Positions 51,979 to 61,088 of a stretch of 64,000 nucleotides of DNA are shown here, in pieces. Positions within the stretch are counted from its first letter, which is position 1, and each line of letters opens with the position of its first letter. Origin of the DNA: Pseudomonas vlassakiae (GTDB taxonomy: Bacteria > Pseudomonadota > Gammaproteobacteria > Pseudomonadales > Pseudomonadaceae); contig NZ_JABWRP020000014.1 of NCBI RefSeq assembly GCF_014269035.2, positions 1-64,000 of the forward strand. Direction: 5' to 3'. Both the position numbers and the translations under genes were made by a program. The notes under the pieces were generated by a model. That model had not been told where the DNA came from. It did no database searches and was given only the letters and a program-made list of their open reading frames with translations.

Positions 51979-52980
51979 ATGGCTCGCAATACGTTCTTCT
52001 GCGTCGACGCACATACCTGCGGCAACCCCGTTCGAGTAGTTGCCGGCGGTGCCCCACAGCTCCCTAACGTACCCATGGCTGAGAAGCGAGAAATCTTCCA
52101 GCGCGAGTACGACTGGGTTCGCCAGGCCTTGATGTTTGAGCCACGCGGCCACGACGTCATGTCCGGCACCATCCTGTACCCCTCCTCCCGTGACGACTGC
52201 GATATCGGCGTACTCTTCATCGAAGTCAGCGGGTGCCTGCCGATGTGTGGTCACGGCACCATCGGCACCGTTACCGCTGCCCTGGAAGAAGGCCTGGTGG
52301 TACCGAAGGTCGAGGGCAAACTGGCCATCGAAGCGCCTGCAGGTCGCGTGGCAATCGAGTACAAGCGTGATGGTCAGTACATCGAGCAGGTGCGGCTCTA
52401 CAACGTAGCCAGCTACCTGCACGCAGCAGACGTCGAGATCGAAGTACCAGAGCTCGGCAAGATCACTGTCGACCTGTCCTACGGCGGTAACTACTACGTG
52501 ATCATCGAGCCACAAGAGCACTGGAAAGGCCTGGACTCGATGTCCGCTCGCGACATCGTGCGATTGAGCCCGCTGGTTCGCCGCGCTGCTGAAGAGGCAC
52601 TGGCACCCGTGCACCCCGAGGACAAGCGCATCAAAGGCGTCAGCCACGTCATGTGGACGGACACGCCGCGCCACCCACGGGCAAACGCCCGGAACGCCGT
52701 GTTCTACGGTGAAAAAGCCATCGACCGCTCGCCATGCGGTACCGGCTCCTCTGCGCGCATGGCGCAGTTGGTCGCAAAGGGGCGCCTGTCGGTCGGCGAT
52801 GCCTTCGTTCACGAGAGCATTATCGGCACGCTGTTCGACTGCCGCGTTGAGGCAGCAGCCAAGGTCGGTAGCCACTCAGCAATCATGCCGAGTGTTGCTG
52901 GCTGGGCACGCGTCATCGGCCATAACAATATCCTGGTCGATGACCGAGATCCGCTGGCCCACGGTTTCCAATTGATGTGA
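51979..52980 (+). CDS. Proline racemase-family 4-hydroxyproline 2-epimerase
   Basis: The 333-residue protein has both catalytic cysteines: Cys90 in 'LPMCGHGTIG' and Cys253 in 'SPCGTGSSA'. That excludes the trans-3-hydroxyproline dehydratase subgroup, which has Thr at the second site. It interconverts trans-4-hydroxy-L-proline and cis-4-hydroxy-D-proline without cofactor, the first step of the pathway. The ATG at 51979 has AAGAGGCAACG upstream. Co-transcription with the dehydrogenase is likely. Proline racemase activity is the alternative, but the neighbouring genes favour hydroxyproline. Confidence 0.9.
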   Translation: MARNTFFCVDAHTCGNPVRVVAGGAPQLPNVPMAEKREIFQREYDWVRQALMFEPRGHDVMSGTILYPSSRDDCDIGVLFIEVSGCLPMCGHGTIGTVTAALEEGLVVPKVEGKLAIEAPAGRVAIEYKRDGQYIEQVRLYNVASYLHAADVEIEVPELGKITVDLSYGGNYYVIIEPQEHWKGLDSMSARDIVRLSPLVRRAAEEALAPVHPEDKRIKGVSHVMWTDTPRHPRANARNAVFYGEKAIDRSPCGTGSSARMAQLVAKGRLSVGDAFVHESIIGTLFDCRVEAAAKVGSHSAIMPSVAGWARVIGHNNILVDDRDPLAHGFQLM

Positions 52981-53115
52981 AGCTCCAGCAGCAGCGGCCA
53001 AGGTGCCGCTGCTTGCGCTGAGCACTTTCTACCCTTCCGGCAGCTAAAGATGCCTCCAACCCATTTCATCGCTACAATGCCGCCCTAAACCGTGACAGCC
53101 CGAACCTATAACGAC

Positions 53116-55116
53116 ATGTCCCTTCCCAAGAACCACCTGGAACTGCTCAGCCCTGCCCGTGACGTGGCCATCGCCCGTGAGGCGATCCTGCACGGCGCTG
53201 ATGCCATCTATATCGGCGGCCCGAGCTTCGGCGCGCGCCACAACGCCTGCAACGAAGTCAGCGATATCGCCGAACTGGTCGAGTTCGCCCACCGCTACCA
53301 TGCACGCGTGTTCACCACCATCAACACCATCCTCCACGACAACGAGCTGGAACCTGCACGCAAGCTGATCCACCAGCTCTACGATGCTGGCGTCGACGCG
53401 CTGATCGTCCAGGACCTGGGGGTGATGGAGCTGGATATCCCGCCGATCGAGCTGCATGCCAGCACCCAGACCGACATCCGCACCCTGGAGCGGGCCAAGT
53501 TCCTCGACCAGGCCGGTTTCTCCCAGCTGGTACTGGCCCGCGAGCTGAACCTGCAGCAGATCCGCACCATCGCCAGCGAAACCGACGCGGCCATCGAGTT
53601 TTTCATCCACGGTGCGCTGTGCGTGGCCTTCTCCGGCCAGTGCAACATCTCCCACGCCCAGACCGGGCGCAGCGCCAACCGGGGTGACTGTTCCCAGGCT
53701 TGCCGCCTGCCATATACCCTGAAGGACGACCAGGGTCGCGTGGTGGCGTTCGAGAAGCATCTGCTGTCGATGAAGGACAACAACCAGACCGCCAACCTGG
53801 CCGACCTGGTCGATGCCGGCGTGCGCTCGTTCAAGATCGAAGGCCGTTACAAGGACATGGGCTATGTGAAGAACATCACCGCCCACTACCGCAAGCAACT
53901 CGACGCCATCCTCGAAGGCCGCCCGGAACTGGCCCGCGCCTCCAGCGGCCGTACCGAGCACTTCTTCCTGCCCGACCCGGACAAGACCTTCCATCGCGGC
54001 AGCACCGACTACTTCGTCACCGAGCGCAAGGTCGACATCGGTGCCTTCGATTCGCCAACCTTCACCGGCCTTGCGGTCGGCGTGGTGGAGAAAGTCGGCA
54101 AGCGTGACCTGCAGGTGGTCACCGACGTGCCGCTGACCAACGGCGATGGCCTCAACGTGCTGGTCAAGCGCGAGGTGGTGGGCTTCCGCGCCAACATCGC
54201 CGAGCCGCGTGGCGAGTTCGAGGAAGACGGCCACAAGCGCTACCGCTATCGCGTCGAGCCTAACGAGATGCCGGAAGGCCTGCACAAGCTGCGGCCGAAC
54301 CACCCGCTGTCGCGTAACCTCGACCACAACTGGCAGCAGGCCCTGCTACGCACCTCGGCCGAGCGCCGGGTTGGCGTGGAATGGCACGCGGTGCTGCGCG
54401 AGCAGCGGCTGATGCTGACCGTCAGCAGTGAAGAAGGCGTCAGCGTGCAAGTGGCGCTGGATGGCCCGTTTGGTGCTGCCAACAAGCCGCAGCAGGCCCT
54501 GGACCAGTTGCACGACCTGCTCGGCCAGCTGGGCACCACGATGTACCACGCCAACCGCATCGAACTGGATGCGCCGCAGGCGTTCTTCATCCCCAACTCG
54601 CAGCTCAAGGCCCTGCGCCGTGAAGCCATCGAGGCGCTGACCGAGGCCCGGGTGAAGGCGCACCCACGTGGCGGGCGCAAGGCCGAGACCTCACCGCCAC
54701 CGGTGTACCCGGAGTCGCACCTGTCGTTCCTGGCCAACGTCTACAACCAGAAGGCCCGTGACTTCTATCACCGCCATGGCGTGCAGCTGATCGACGCGGC
54801 GTACGAAGCCCATGAAGAACACGGCGAAGTGCCGGTGATGATCACCAAGCACTGCCTGCGCTTCTCGTTCAACCTGTGCCCCAAGCAGGCCAAGGGCGTC
54901 ACCGGCGTGCGTACCAAGGTAGCGCCGATGCAGTTGATCCAGGGCGATGAAGTGCTGACCCTGAAGTTCGACTGCAAGCCGTGCGAGATGCATGTGATCG
55001 GCAAGATGAAAAACCACATCATCGACCTGCCGAGCCCAGGTAGCGCGGTGGCCCAGGTGGTGGGGCACATCAGCCCGGAAGACCTGCTCAAGACCATTCC
55101 ACGCGGGATGCATTGA
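53116..55116 (+). CDS. rlhA: U32-family protein, probable 23S rRNA 5-hydroxycytidine C2501 synthase (RlhA)
   Basis: The 666-residue protein is close in length to E. coli RlhA/YdcP and longer than the tRNA enzyme TrhP. The N-terminal U32 domain shows 'LELLSPARDVAIAREAILHGADAIYIGGPSFGARHNA' and 'ALIVQDLGVMELDIPPIELHASTQTDI'. Cysteines 'GALCVAFSGQCNIS...RGDCSQACR' are the family signature and probably hold an iron-sulfur cluster. The C-terminal domain has 'CLRFSFNLCPKQ' and 'FDCKPCEMHV'. It modifies 23S rRNA by hydroxylating C2501. The start is uncertain: ATG at 53116 or an upstream GTG at 53092, neither with a clear ribosome-binding site. Confidence 0.8.
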   Translation: MSLPKNHLELLSPARDVAIAREAILHGADAIYIGGPSFGARHNACNEVSDIAELVEFAHRYHARVFTTINTILHDNELEPARKLIHQLYDAGVDALIVQDLGVMELDIPPIELHASTQTDIRTLERAKFLDQAGFSQLVLARELNLQQIRTIASETDAAIEFFIHGALCVAFSGQCNISHAQTGRSANRGDCSQACRLPYTLKDDQGRVVAFEKHLLSMKDNNQTANLADLVDAGVRSFKIEGRYKDMGYVKNITAHYRKQLDAILEGRPELARASSGRTEHFFLPDPDKTFHRGSTDYFVTERKVDIGAFDSPTFTGLAVGVVEKVGKRDLQVVTDVPLTNGDGLNVLVKREVVGFRANIAEPRGEFEEDGHKRYRYRVEPNEMPEGLHKLRPNHPLSRNLDHNWQQALLRTSAERRVGVEWHAVLREQRLMLTVSSEEGVSVQVALDGPFGAANKPQQALDQLHDLLGQLGTTMYHANRIELDAPQAFFIPNSQLKALRREAIEALTEARVKAHPRGGRKAETSPPPVYPESHLSFLANVYNQKARDFYHRHGVQLIDAAYEAHEEHGEVPVMITKHCLRFSFNLCPKQAKGVTGVRTKVAPMQLIQGDEVLTLKFDCKPCEMHVIGKMKNHIIDLPSPGSAVAQVVGHISPEDLLKTIPRGMH

Positions 55117-55123
55117 AGACATG

Positions 55124-55149
55124 GGGGCTGCTTTGCAGCCCCGCTTTTT
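55124..55149. terminator. Terminator between convergent rlhA and aminotransferase genes
   Basis: An eight-base perfect GGGGCTGC/GCAGCCCC stem with a TTT loop is followed by GCTTTTT. It serves rlhA. The convergent aminotransferase gene ends six bases beyond it, so it may also stop transcription from the other side. Confidence 0.85.
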
Positions 55150-55154
55150 GATAC

Positions 55155-56549
55155 TTACAGAATGCCCAACCCGCGCGCGGTCCGATCCACCGCGATCCGG
55201 GTCTTCTCCACCAACTCGTCCAGCTCGCTGTGGTTGGCCACCAACGCCGGCGCCATGATCATCCGGCCCAAGGTCGAACGGATGATCACCCCTTCCTCGA
55301 AGCCATAAGTACGGCACTGCCAGGCCAGGTCGTTCTCATTGGCATAACGCTTGCGGCTGCCCTTGTCCTCGGCAAATTGCAGCGCCGCCACCAGGCCTGC
55401 ACCTTGCACCTGGCCAATCAGCGGATGGTTGGCGAACACCTCGCGCAGGATGCGCTGCAGGTACGGCCCGGTGTCTTCCTTGACCTGGCGCACGATGCCT
55501 TCATCGCGCAGCGCCTTGAGGTTGGCAATGGCCACCGCCGCCGCCACCGGGTGCCCGGAATAGGTCAGGCCATGGGCGAACACGCCGCCACGCTCGACCA
55601 ATGCCTCGGCAATGCGCTTGCTCAACACCAGGCCACCCATCGGCACGTAACCCGAAGTCAGGCCCTTGGCAATCGACAAGGTGTCCGGCTCGAAGCCGAA
55701 GTATTCGTGAGCAAACCACTCACCGGTGCGGCCAAAGCCACCGATGACTTCGTCGGCGCACAGCAGCACATCGTACTGGCGGCAGATGCGCTGGATTTCC
55801 GGCCAGTAGCTTTCCGGCGGGAAGATCATGCCGCCGGCGCCCTGGAACGGCTCGGCGATGAAGCCGGCGACGTTCTCGGCGCCCAGTTCCAGAATCTTCT
55901 CTTCCAGTTGCAGGGCGCAGCGGCGACCGAACTCGGCCGGGGTCAGGTCACCACCGGCGGCATACCAGTACGGCTCGTCGATGTGCGCGACATCCGGGAT
56001 CATGCCACCCATTTCGTGCATGAACTTCATGCCGCCCAGCGCGGTGGCGGCCAGGGTCGAGCCGTGGTAACCGTTCCAGCGGCCGATCATGATCTTCTTG
56101 CTCGGCTGGCCGACCACCTGCCAGTAACGACGCACGGTGCGGATCAGCACCTCGTTGGCCTCGGACCCGGAGTTGGTGTAGATGGCGTGGCTGTAGTGGC
56201 CCGGCAGCAGGCTGAACAGCAGCTCGGACAGCTCGATCACCGCCGGGTGGGTGGTGTGGAAGAACATGTTGTAGTAGGCCAGCTGGTCCATCTGCGCGGC
56301 GGCAGCGGCGGTGAGGTCCTTGCGGCCATAGCCGAGCTGGGTGCACCACAGGCCCGACATGCCGTCCAGGTAGCGCTTGCCGTCGCTGTCCCACAGGTGC
56401 AGGCGCTCGCCGCCGACCATCACCCGCGGCCCCTCGGCGTTCAGCGCCTTCTGGTCGAGGAACGCGTGGATGTGGTGGGCGGCGTCGCCGGCCTGGTAGT
56501 CACGGGTATCGCGCTGGGCGTGCAGCTTGGCTTGGAACGGTGCGTTCAT
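55155..56549 (-). CDS. Class III (omega-amino acid/polyamine type) aminotransferase
   Basis: This 464-residue pyridoxal-phosphate enzyme has 'YTNSGSEANEVLIRTVRRYW' (phosphate-binding turn), 'ADEVIGGFGRTGEWFA' with the cofactor Asp, and 'SIAKGLTSGYVPMGG' with catalytic Lys295. 'MSGLWCTQLGYGRKDL' and the trailing 'GLGIL' place it among pyruvate-dependent omega-aminotransferases (beta-alanine, taurine or putrescine type). The substrate cannot be read from the sequence. A LuxR-type regulator gene lies 85 bases upstream on the same strand and may control it. Confidence 0.85.
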   Translation of the reverse strand: MNAPFQAKLHAQRDTRDYQAGDAAHHIHAFLDQKALNAEGPRVMVGGERLHLWDSDGKRYLDGMSGLWCTQLGYGRKDLTAAAAAQMDQLAYYNMFFHTTHPAVIELSELLFSLLPGHYSHAIYTNSGSEANEVLIRTVRRYWQVVGQPSKKIMIGRWNGYHGSTLAATALGGMKFMHEMGGMIPDVAHIDEPYWYAAGGDLTPAEFGRRCALQLEEKILELGAENVAGFIAEPFQGAGGMIFPPESYWPEIQRICRQYDVLLCADEVIGGFGRTGEWFAHEYFGFEPDTLSIAKGLTSGYVPMGGLVLSKRIAEALVERGGVFAHGLTYSGHPVAAAVAIANLKALRDEGIVRQVKEDTGPYLQRILREVFANHPLIGQVQGAGLVAALQFAEDKGSRKRYANENDLAWQCRTYGFEEGVIIRSTLGRMIMAPALVANHSELDELVEKTRIAVDRTARGLGIL

Positions 56550-56634
56550 TGTTGTTCTCCAGGGTAAGACGCGGCGTGCAGTTGGCCCTGCCAGACCGCT
56601 GACAGTAAAAATCGGGTGGGGTGAAACGGCGCGT

Positions 56635-57483
56635 TCAGCGCCTTCGCAGGTAGCTTTCCAGCGGATCCTTGCTCAGGCCCTCCTGGGCCTGGGCCAGCGA
56701 GTCGATGAACAGCGAAAACAGCTCGGACTGCTTGGCGATATCGAGCTTGGTGTAGAGGTTCTTGCGGTGGGTCTTCACCGTGTCCTCGCTGATCCCCAGG
56801 CGCTCGGCCAGGGACCGGGTCGAGTGGCCGCGCAGCAGGTACTGGGCGATGCGGCACTCGCGTTCGGTGAGCAGCGAGCAGCCGAAGTTGTTCAGCGCGG
56901 CGTTGATCTGCCGGCCCAAGGCGCTCTCGAAACGCCCGCCCAAGGCGTCGACATCGAGGTGGCTCCACTGCCGCCGCACCGTTGCCACGACCCACGGCGC
57001 CACGCACTTGAGGTCATTGACCTGCTGGCGGTCCAGGCGGCGGGTGCTGGCCAGGGCCACGGCGATGGTCAGGTGCTCGTCGAGGGGGACGATGAAGTTG
57101 AGTTCGTCTTCCAGGTGGGCGTGCTGGTAGAACGCCAGGTAGTACTCGCTGCGCTTGAAGTGGTCAGGGGCGACGTCACTGAGGCGGTAGCAACCGGGGC
57201 CGATGCCGTCCATGCAGGCCCGGTAGAACGGGCACAGCAAGTAGTAGCCTTCGAGGTACTTGTGGATGTTGCCTTCCGGTAGCCACGGACCTTCCTCGTC
57301 CTTTTCGAACAATGCCGAGGGCAGGCCTTTGCGCGGGTAGAGGAACACGGTGATGGCCTGGCACGGGGCAATCAGCTTGAGCGCAGCGAACAGTGCCTCG
57401 ACGAAGCCCGGCGAGCCCTGGGCGTCGACGACACGGGCCATCTGCACGTACCAGTCGGGCGATTTCAGCCGGTCTTTGCTCAT
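56635..57483 (-). CDS. LuxR-type helix-turn-helix regulator
   Basis: The 282-residue protein has an N-terminal domain of unknown ligand (residues 1-200). A C-terminal LuxR/FixJ DNA-binding domain follows ('LLTERECRIAQYLLRGHSTRSLAERLGISEDTVKTHRKNLYTKLDI', about 210-260). The N-terminal domain is not an obvious acyl-homoserine-lactone-binding domain and is not a response-regulator receiver. No LuxI-type gene is nearby. The ATG at 57483 is preferred; a longer frame has no ribosome-binding site. It is probably a local regulator of the aminotransferase gene downstream. Confidence 0.82.
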   Translation of the reverse strand: MSKDRLKSPDWYVQMARVVDAQGSPGFVEALFAALKLIAPCQAITVFLYPRKGLPSALFEKDEEGPWLPEGNIHKYLEGYYLLCPFYRACMDGIGPGCYRLSDVAPDHFKRSEYYLAFYQHAHLEDELNFIVPLDEHLTIAVALASTRRLDRQQVNDLKCVAPWVVATVRRQWSHLDVDALGGRFESALGRQINAALNNFGCSLLTERECRIAQYLLRGHSTRSLAERLGISEDTVKTHRKNLYTKLDIAKQSELFSLFIDSLAQAQEGLSKDPLESYLRRR

Positions 57484-57727
57484 TGTCGTGGTCCCATGCC
57501 GGGGTTGTTGTGGTTGGGATTCTTGCATGGGGCCGTGGTGCAGGCCATCACCCTTCGGGGTGAGGCAGGCGTGAATGGGTGAGGCTGGCAGGTGTTCGCC
57601 GATAGTATTTCGGCGCCTACCTGATCGAGCGCCGCCCCCAGCGCTCAAAGGAACCGTCAACACGCGCTGCTGCCTATACAAGACGAACAGCGTTGTACAA
57701 TTGCTGCCCCTTCAAATTGGAGCCGGC

Positions 57728-58774
57728 ATGAAGAAAAACCCACTGAGCCAACGCAAGGACGATCACCTGGATATCGTCCTGGCCGCCGGCAACAATCCCC
57801 TTGGCGCAGACCCCGGCTGGTCGTCAGTGCGCTTCGAACATTGCGCATTGCCGGAAATGGCCCTGGACGACGTCGACCTGAGCACCGAGCTGTTCGGCTG
57901 TGCACTAGGCGCCCCGCTGTTGATCAGTTCCATGACCGGCGGTGCCGAACGTGCGCGCTTCATCAATCACCATCTCGCCGAAGCCGCCCAGGCACTGGGC
58001 ATCGCCATGGGCGTTGGCTCGCAGCGCGTCAGCCTGCGCAGTGGCCAGGACCAGGGCCTGACCGGCGAGCTGCGCCACCTGGCACCCGATGTGCCGCTAC
58101 TGGCCAACCTCGGCGCTGCCCAGCTGCGTGAGGCCGACGGCCTGGACCTGGCACGCCGCGCCGTCGACACCTTGCAGGCCAATGCCCTGATCATTCACCT
58201 GAACCCCCTGCAGGAAGCCGTACAGCCAGAGGGCGACCGTGACTGGCGCGGAGTGCTGCAACGCATCGAAACCCTGACCCGCCAGTTGCCAACGCCGGTG
58301 ATCGTCAAGGAAGTCGGTGCAGGCATTTCCCCCCGGGTGGCGCGCCTGCTCTGCGATGCAGGCGTTGCCATGGTCGACGTGGCCGGTGCCGGCGGAACCA
58401 GTTGGGCAGCCGTGGAGGCCGAACGTGCCGGCAATGCCGCTGAGCGCGAGGTCGCCCTGGCGTTTGCCGACTGGGGCATCCCGACCGCGCACTGCCTGCT
58501 GGCGGTGCGCCGCGCCGTGCCGGAAATCGGCCTGATCGCCTCCGGTGGCGTGGCCAACGGCGTCGATGCCGCCAAGGCCATCCGCCTCGGCGCCGACCTG
58601 GTAGGCCAGGCTGCCAATGTCCTCAGTGCCGCCGTGGTCTCGACCCAGGCCGTGGTGGAACATTTCGAGATCGTGCTGCGCCAGTTGCGCATCGCCTGCT
58701 TCTGTACCGGCTCGCGCAACCTTGCGCAACTGCGCCGGGCACGCTTGCTGCCTGGCAACCTGACGCCGCCATGA
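57728..58774 (+). CDS. fni: Type 2 isopentenyl-diphosphate delta-isomerase
   Basis: This 348-residue FMN-dependent enzyme interconverts isopentenyl and dimethylallyl diphosphate. Hallmarks are '[10 protein letters not shown]' at the N-terminus, '[12 protein letters not shown]', '[12 protein letters not shown]', '[17 protein letters not shown]' (the usual Mg/substrate-binding Gln-Glu), 'VKEVGAGIS' and '[17 protein letters not shown]'. The protein is full length. GGAG lies seven bases before the ATG. It stands alone, without mevalonate or carotenoid genes beside it. A LysR gene follows 51 bases later. Pseudomonads make both isomers by the MEP pathway, so the gene would be an accessory flux adjuster. 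Confidence 0.92.
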   Translation: MKKNPLSQRKDDHLDIVLAAGNNPLGADPGWSSVRFEHCALPEMALDDVDLSTELFGCALGAPLLISSMTGGAERARFINHHLAEAAQALGIAMGVGSQRVSLRSGQDQGLTGELRHLAPDVPLLANLGAAQLREADGLDLARRAVDTLQANALIIHLNPLQEAVQPEGDRDWRGVLQRIETLTRQLPTPVIVKEVGAGISPRVARLLCDAGVAMVDVAGAGGTSWAAVEAERAGNAAEREVALAFADWGIPTAHCLLAVRRAVPEIGLIASGGVANGVDAAKAIRLGADLVGQAANVLSAAVVSTQAVVEHFEIVLRQLRIACFCTGSRNLAQLRRARLLPGNLTPP

Positions 58775-58825
58775 GGCTTGCGGCTGTGGCATGATCAGCG
58801 GCCCCCTTCATCCTGGCGCGCGTGC

Positions 58826-59737
58826 ATGCTGATCGACGAAGAACTGACCCTGAAAAAGCTCGAGACCTTCCTCGCCTTCATGCGCAGTGGCAACCTCGGC
58901 CGCGCCGCCGCCGAGCTGTCCACCAGCGCGGTCAGCGTGCACCGCGCCATCCACTCCCTGGAAAGCGCGTTGCGCTGCCCGCTGTTCAAGCACGAAGGCC
59001 GCCAGCTGATTCCGCTGGAAAGCGCCTATGTGCTGGAGAAGAAAGCCCGCCAACTGATCCAGGACGCCGAACAGATGGTCCGCCAGACCCGTGAGGCCGC
59101 CGGTTTCTATGCCGAGCGCTTCCGCCTCGGCGCGCTGTACTCGCTGACCGTCAAGACCGTGCCGAAGCTGGTGATGGGCCTGAAACTGCGGCGCAGCGAG
59201 CTGAACATCGACCTGACCCTGGGCTCGAACGTCGACTTGTTGCAACGCCTGAAGAACCACGAGCTGGAAGCCATTCTGGTGTCACTGGACGAAAGCGCAG
59301 CAGACCCGGCCTGCGAACAGTTGCCACTGTTCTCCGACGATATCTTCCTCGCCGTGCCCACCGATTCACCGTTCGCCGAGCAACAGGAAGTGGACCTGGC
59401 GGACCTGGCCGACTCCACCTTCATCACCCTGACCCAGGGTTTCGCCACTCACCGCGATGGCACCCGGGTGTTCCAGCAGGCGGGGTTCGAGCCGAAGGTA
59501 GCGATGCAGGTGAATGACATCTTCACCCTGCTGAGCATGGTCAGTTCGGGCGTCGGGTTCGCCCTGCTGCCAGGGCGCATCGCAGCGGTATACGAGAACC
59601 GCGTGAAGCTGATTGCGCTGCAGGCGCGGTACCGGTTGCAGCAGCATATCGGGGTGGTGTTTCTCAAGTCCCGGGAGCGGGAGCCGAATTTGTTGGCGTT
59701 GCTGGCTGAATGCCGGATGTACAGCCGGGACAATTGA
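58826..59737 (+). CDS. mdcR: LysR-family regulator of malonate utilisation MdcR
   Basis: The 303-residue protein has an N-terminal helix-turn-helix ('KKLETFLAFMRSGNLGRAAAELSTSAVSVHRAIHSLESAL') of the distinctive MdcR/malonate type. A LysR effector domain ('GALYSLTVKTVPKLVMGLKLRRSELNIDL') follows. Its position facing the end of the mdc/mad operon fits MdcR, which activates malonate decarboxylase genes in response to malonate. The ATG at 58826 was chosen; the upstream 16 codons overlap the promoter region. REP repeats separate it from the convergent madM gene. Confidence 0.88.
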   Translation: MLIDEELTLKKLETFLAFMRSGNLGRAAAELSTSAVSVHRAIHSLESALRCPLFKHEGRQLIPLESAYVLEKKARQLIQDAEQMVRQTREAAGFYAERFRLGALYSLTVKTVPKLVMGLKLRRSELNIDLTLGSNVDLLQRLKNHELEAILVSLDESAADPACEQLPLFSDDIFLAVPTDSPFAEQQEVDLADLADSTFITLTQGFATHRDGTRVFQQAGFEPKVAMQVNDIFTLLSMVSSGVGFALLPGRIAAVYENRVKLIALQARYRLQQHIGVVFLKSREREPNLLALLAECRMYSRDN

Positions 59738-59741
59738 GCTG

Positions 59742-59834
59742 GGCCATTCGCGGCTAAGGCCGCTCCTGCAGGGATAGCCTCTGCACCGAGGGCAACGCGA
59801 TACCTGTTGGAGCGGTTTTAGCCGCGAAGAGGCC
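59742..59834. repeat. Inverted REP pair between convergent mdcR and madM
   Basis: Two REP-type units, at 59742-59772 and 59803-59834, lie in opposite orientation about 30 bases apart. They share the TTCGCGGCTAA...CCGCTCC(T/A) core and together can fold into a long stem. They probably act as a two-way transcription stop. Confidence 0.75.
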
Positions 59835-59838
59835 AGTA

Positions 59839-60603
59839 CTAGCCAACCAATCCCCTGACACAGAAATACAGCACTGAAGGTCCCATGAGACACCCCAACC
59901 CAGTATGGAAAGTAGCGGTCAGTGCACCGTAAGGCACCAGCCGACGATCCGTAGCCGCCAACCCGGCAGTCACCCCCGACACAGTCCCCGCCAACCCACC
60001 AAACACCATCGCCGAGCGCGGGTTGTCCAGCGCCAGCAACCGCGCCGACACCGGCGTGAACACCATCACCAGGATCGCCTTGATCAACCCGGTGGCAATC
60101 GACAGCGCCACCACATCCGAACTCGCCCCCAGCGCCGCCCCGGTCACCGGCCCGACGATATAGGTCACCGCCCCGGCGCCGATGGTGGTCATGCTCACCG
60201 CATCCCGGTAGCCAAAGGCATAGGCCACCGCGCAACCCACGATAAATGGCAGCACCGTACCCAGCAGCAACGACACCGCACCAATCAACCCGGCCTTGCG
60301 CGCCTCGGTGGCCTGCACCTCGAAGGCCGTGGCAACGATGGCGAAGTCGCGCAGCATGGCCCCGCCCATCAGGCCGATGCCGGAAAACAGCGCCATGTCG
60401 GCCAGGCCTTTCTGACCGCCGGTCAGGGTACCGCCAACCCAGGCCAGCACCAGGCCGATGACGATGGCGATTGCCGAGCCATGCACCCGGCCAAACGTCA
60501 GGTACTTCGACAGCAGCACCGACAGCCACATGATCCCGCCAACCACCGCAAAGGCAGTGATCAGGCCGTTGTGCTCCAGGGCATTGTCAATGATCGGCCA
60601 CAT
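59839..60603 (-). CDS. madM: Malonate transporter subunit MadM
   Basis: The 254-residue membrane protein has about nine helices. Family blocks 'HNGLITAFAVVGGIMWLSVLLSKYLTFGRVHGSAIAI' and 'GIGLMGGAMLRDFAIVATAFEV' identify MadM. With MadL it forms the malonate/Na+ importer of the mdc operon. The gene begins two bases after madL. It is the last gene of the operon and is followed by REP repeats. Confidence 0.93.
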   Translation of the reverse strand: MWPIIDNALEHNGLITAFAVVGGIMWLSVLLSKYLTFGRVHGSAIAIVIGLVLAWVGGTLTGGQKGLADMALFSGIGLMGGAMLRDFAIVATAFEVQATEARKAGLIGAVSLLLGTVLPFIVGCAVAYAFGYRDAVSMTTIGAGAVTYIVGPVTGAALGASSDVVALSIATGLIKAILVMVFTPVSARLLALDNPRSAMVFGGLAGTVSGVTAGLAATDRRLVPYGALTATFHTGLGCLMGPSVLYFCVRGLVG

Positions 60604-60605
60604 GA

Positions 60606-61028
60606 TCAGCGCCCTCCGGCAGGGGCGACCTGCGCATTTGCAATTTCAGGCGCTTCAGGCGCCGGCAAGGGTTCGCCGCGATGGCTGCGGCTGATCACGG
60701 CAATGGTCAGCCCGCACACCAGCACCGCACCGATCGCCGCCAGCAGCGCCACCGGCCCGCCGTGCAGGGCGGTAACCACGTTCTGCTGGGCGGCCATGGC
60801 CACCACCACCGGGATGTACAGGGCGCCCCAGAAGCCGACACCGAACTCGCACTCCTTGCTCATGCCGCCATTGCGGTGCATGTACAGCCGCGCGCAGATC
60901 AGCAGGATCATGGCGATGCCGACCCCGCCCACATTGGATTTGACGCCCAGCAGCACGCCCAGGAAGTCGCCGACGATAACGCCAGCCAGCGTGCATACCG
61001 CCAGCAGAGCCACACCATAGATGATCAT
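60606..61028 (-). CDS. madL: Malonate transporter subunit MadL
   Basis: The 140-residue protein has four membrane helices and a Pro/Ala-rich tail. It opens 'MIIYGVALLAVCTLAGVIVGDFLGVLLGVKSNVGGVGIAM' with the conserved 'KSNVGGVG' of MadL. It is partner of MadM. It starts 60 bases after mdcH ends, with a ribosome-binding site (GGACAACAACA) of modest quality. Confidence 0.93.
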   Translation of the reverse strand: MIIYGVALLAVCTLAGVIVGDFLGVLLGVKSNVGGVGIAMILLICARLYMHRNGGMSKECEFGVGFWGALYIPVVVAMAAQQNVVTALHGGPVALLAAIGAVLVCGLTIAVISRSHRGEPLPAPEAPEIANAQVAPAGGR

Positions 61029-61088
61029 TGTTGTTGTCCTCAGCTTGAGTCGAAGTTGCTTGTTGTTGTTCTTCGAGTTACAGCGCCG

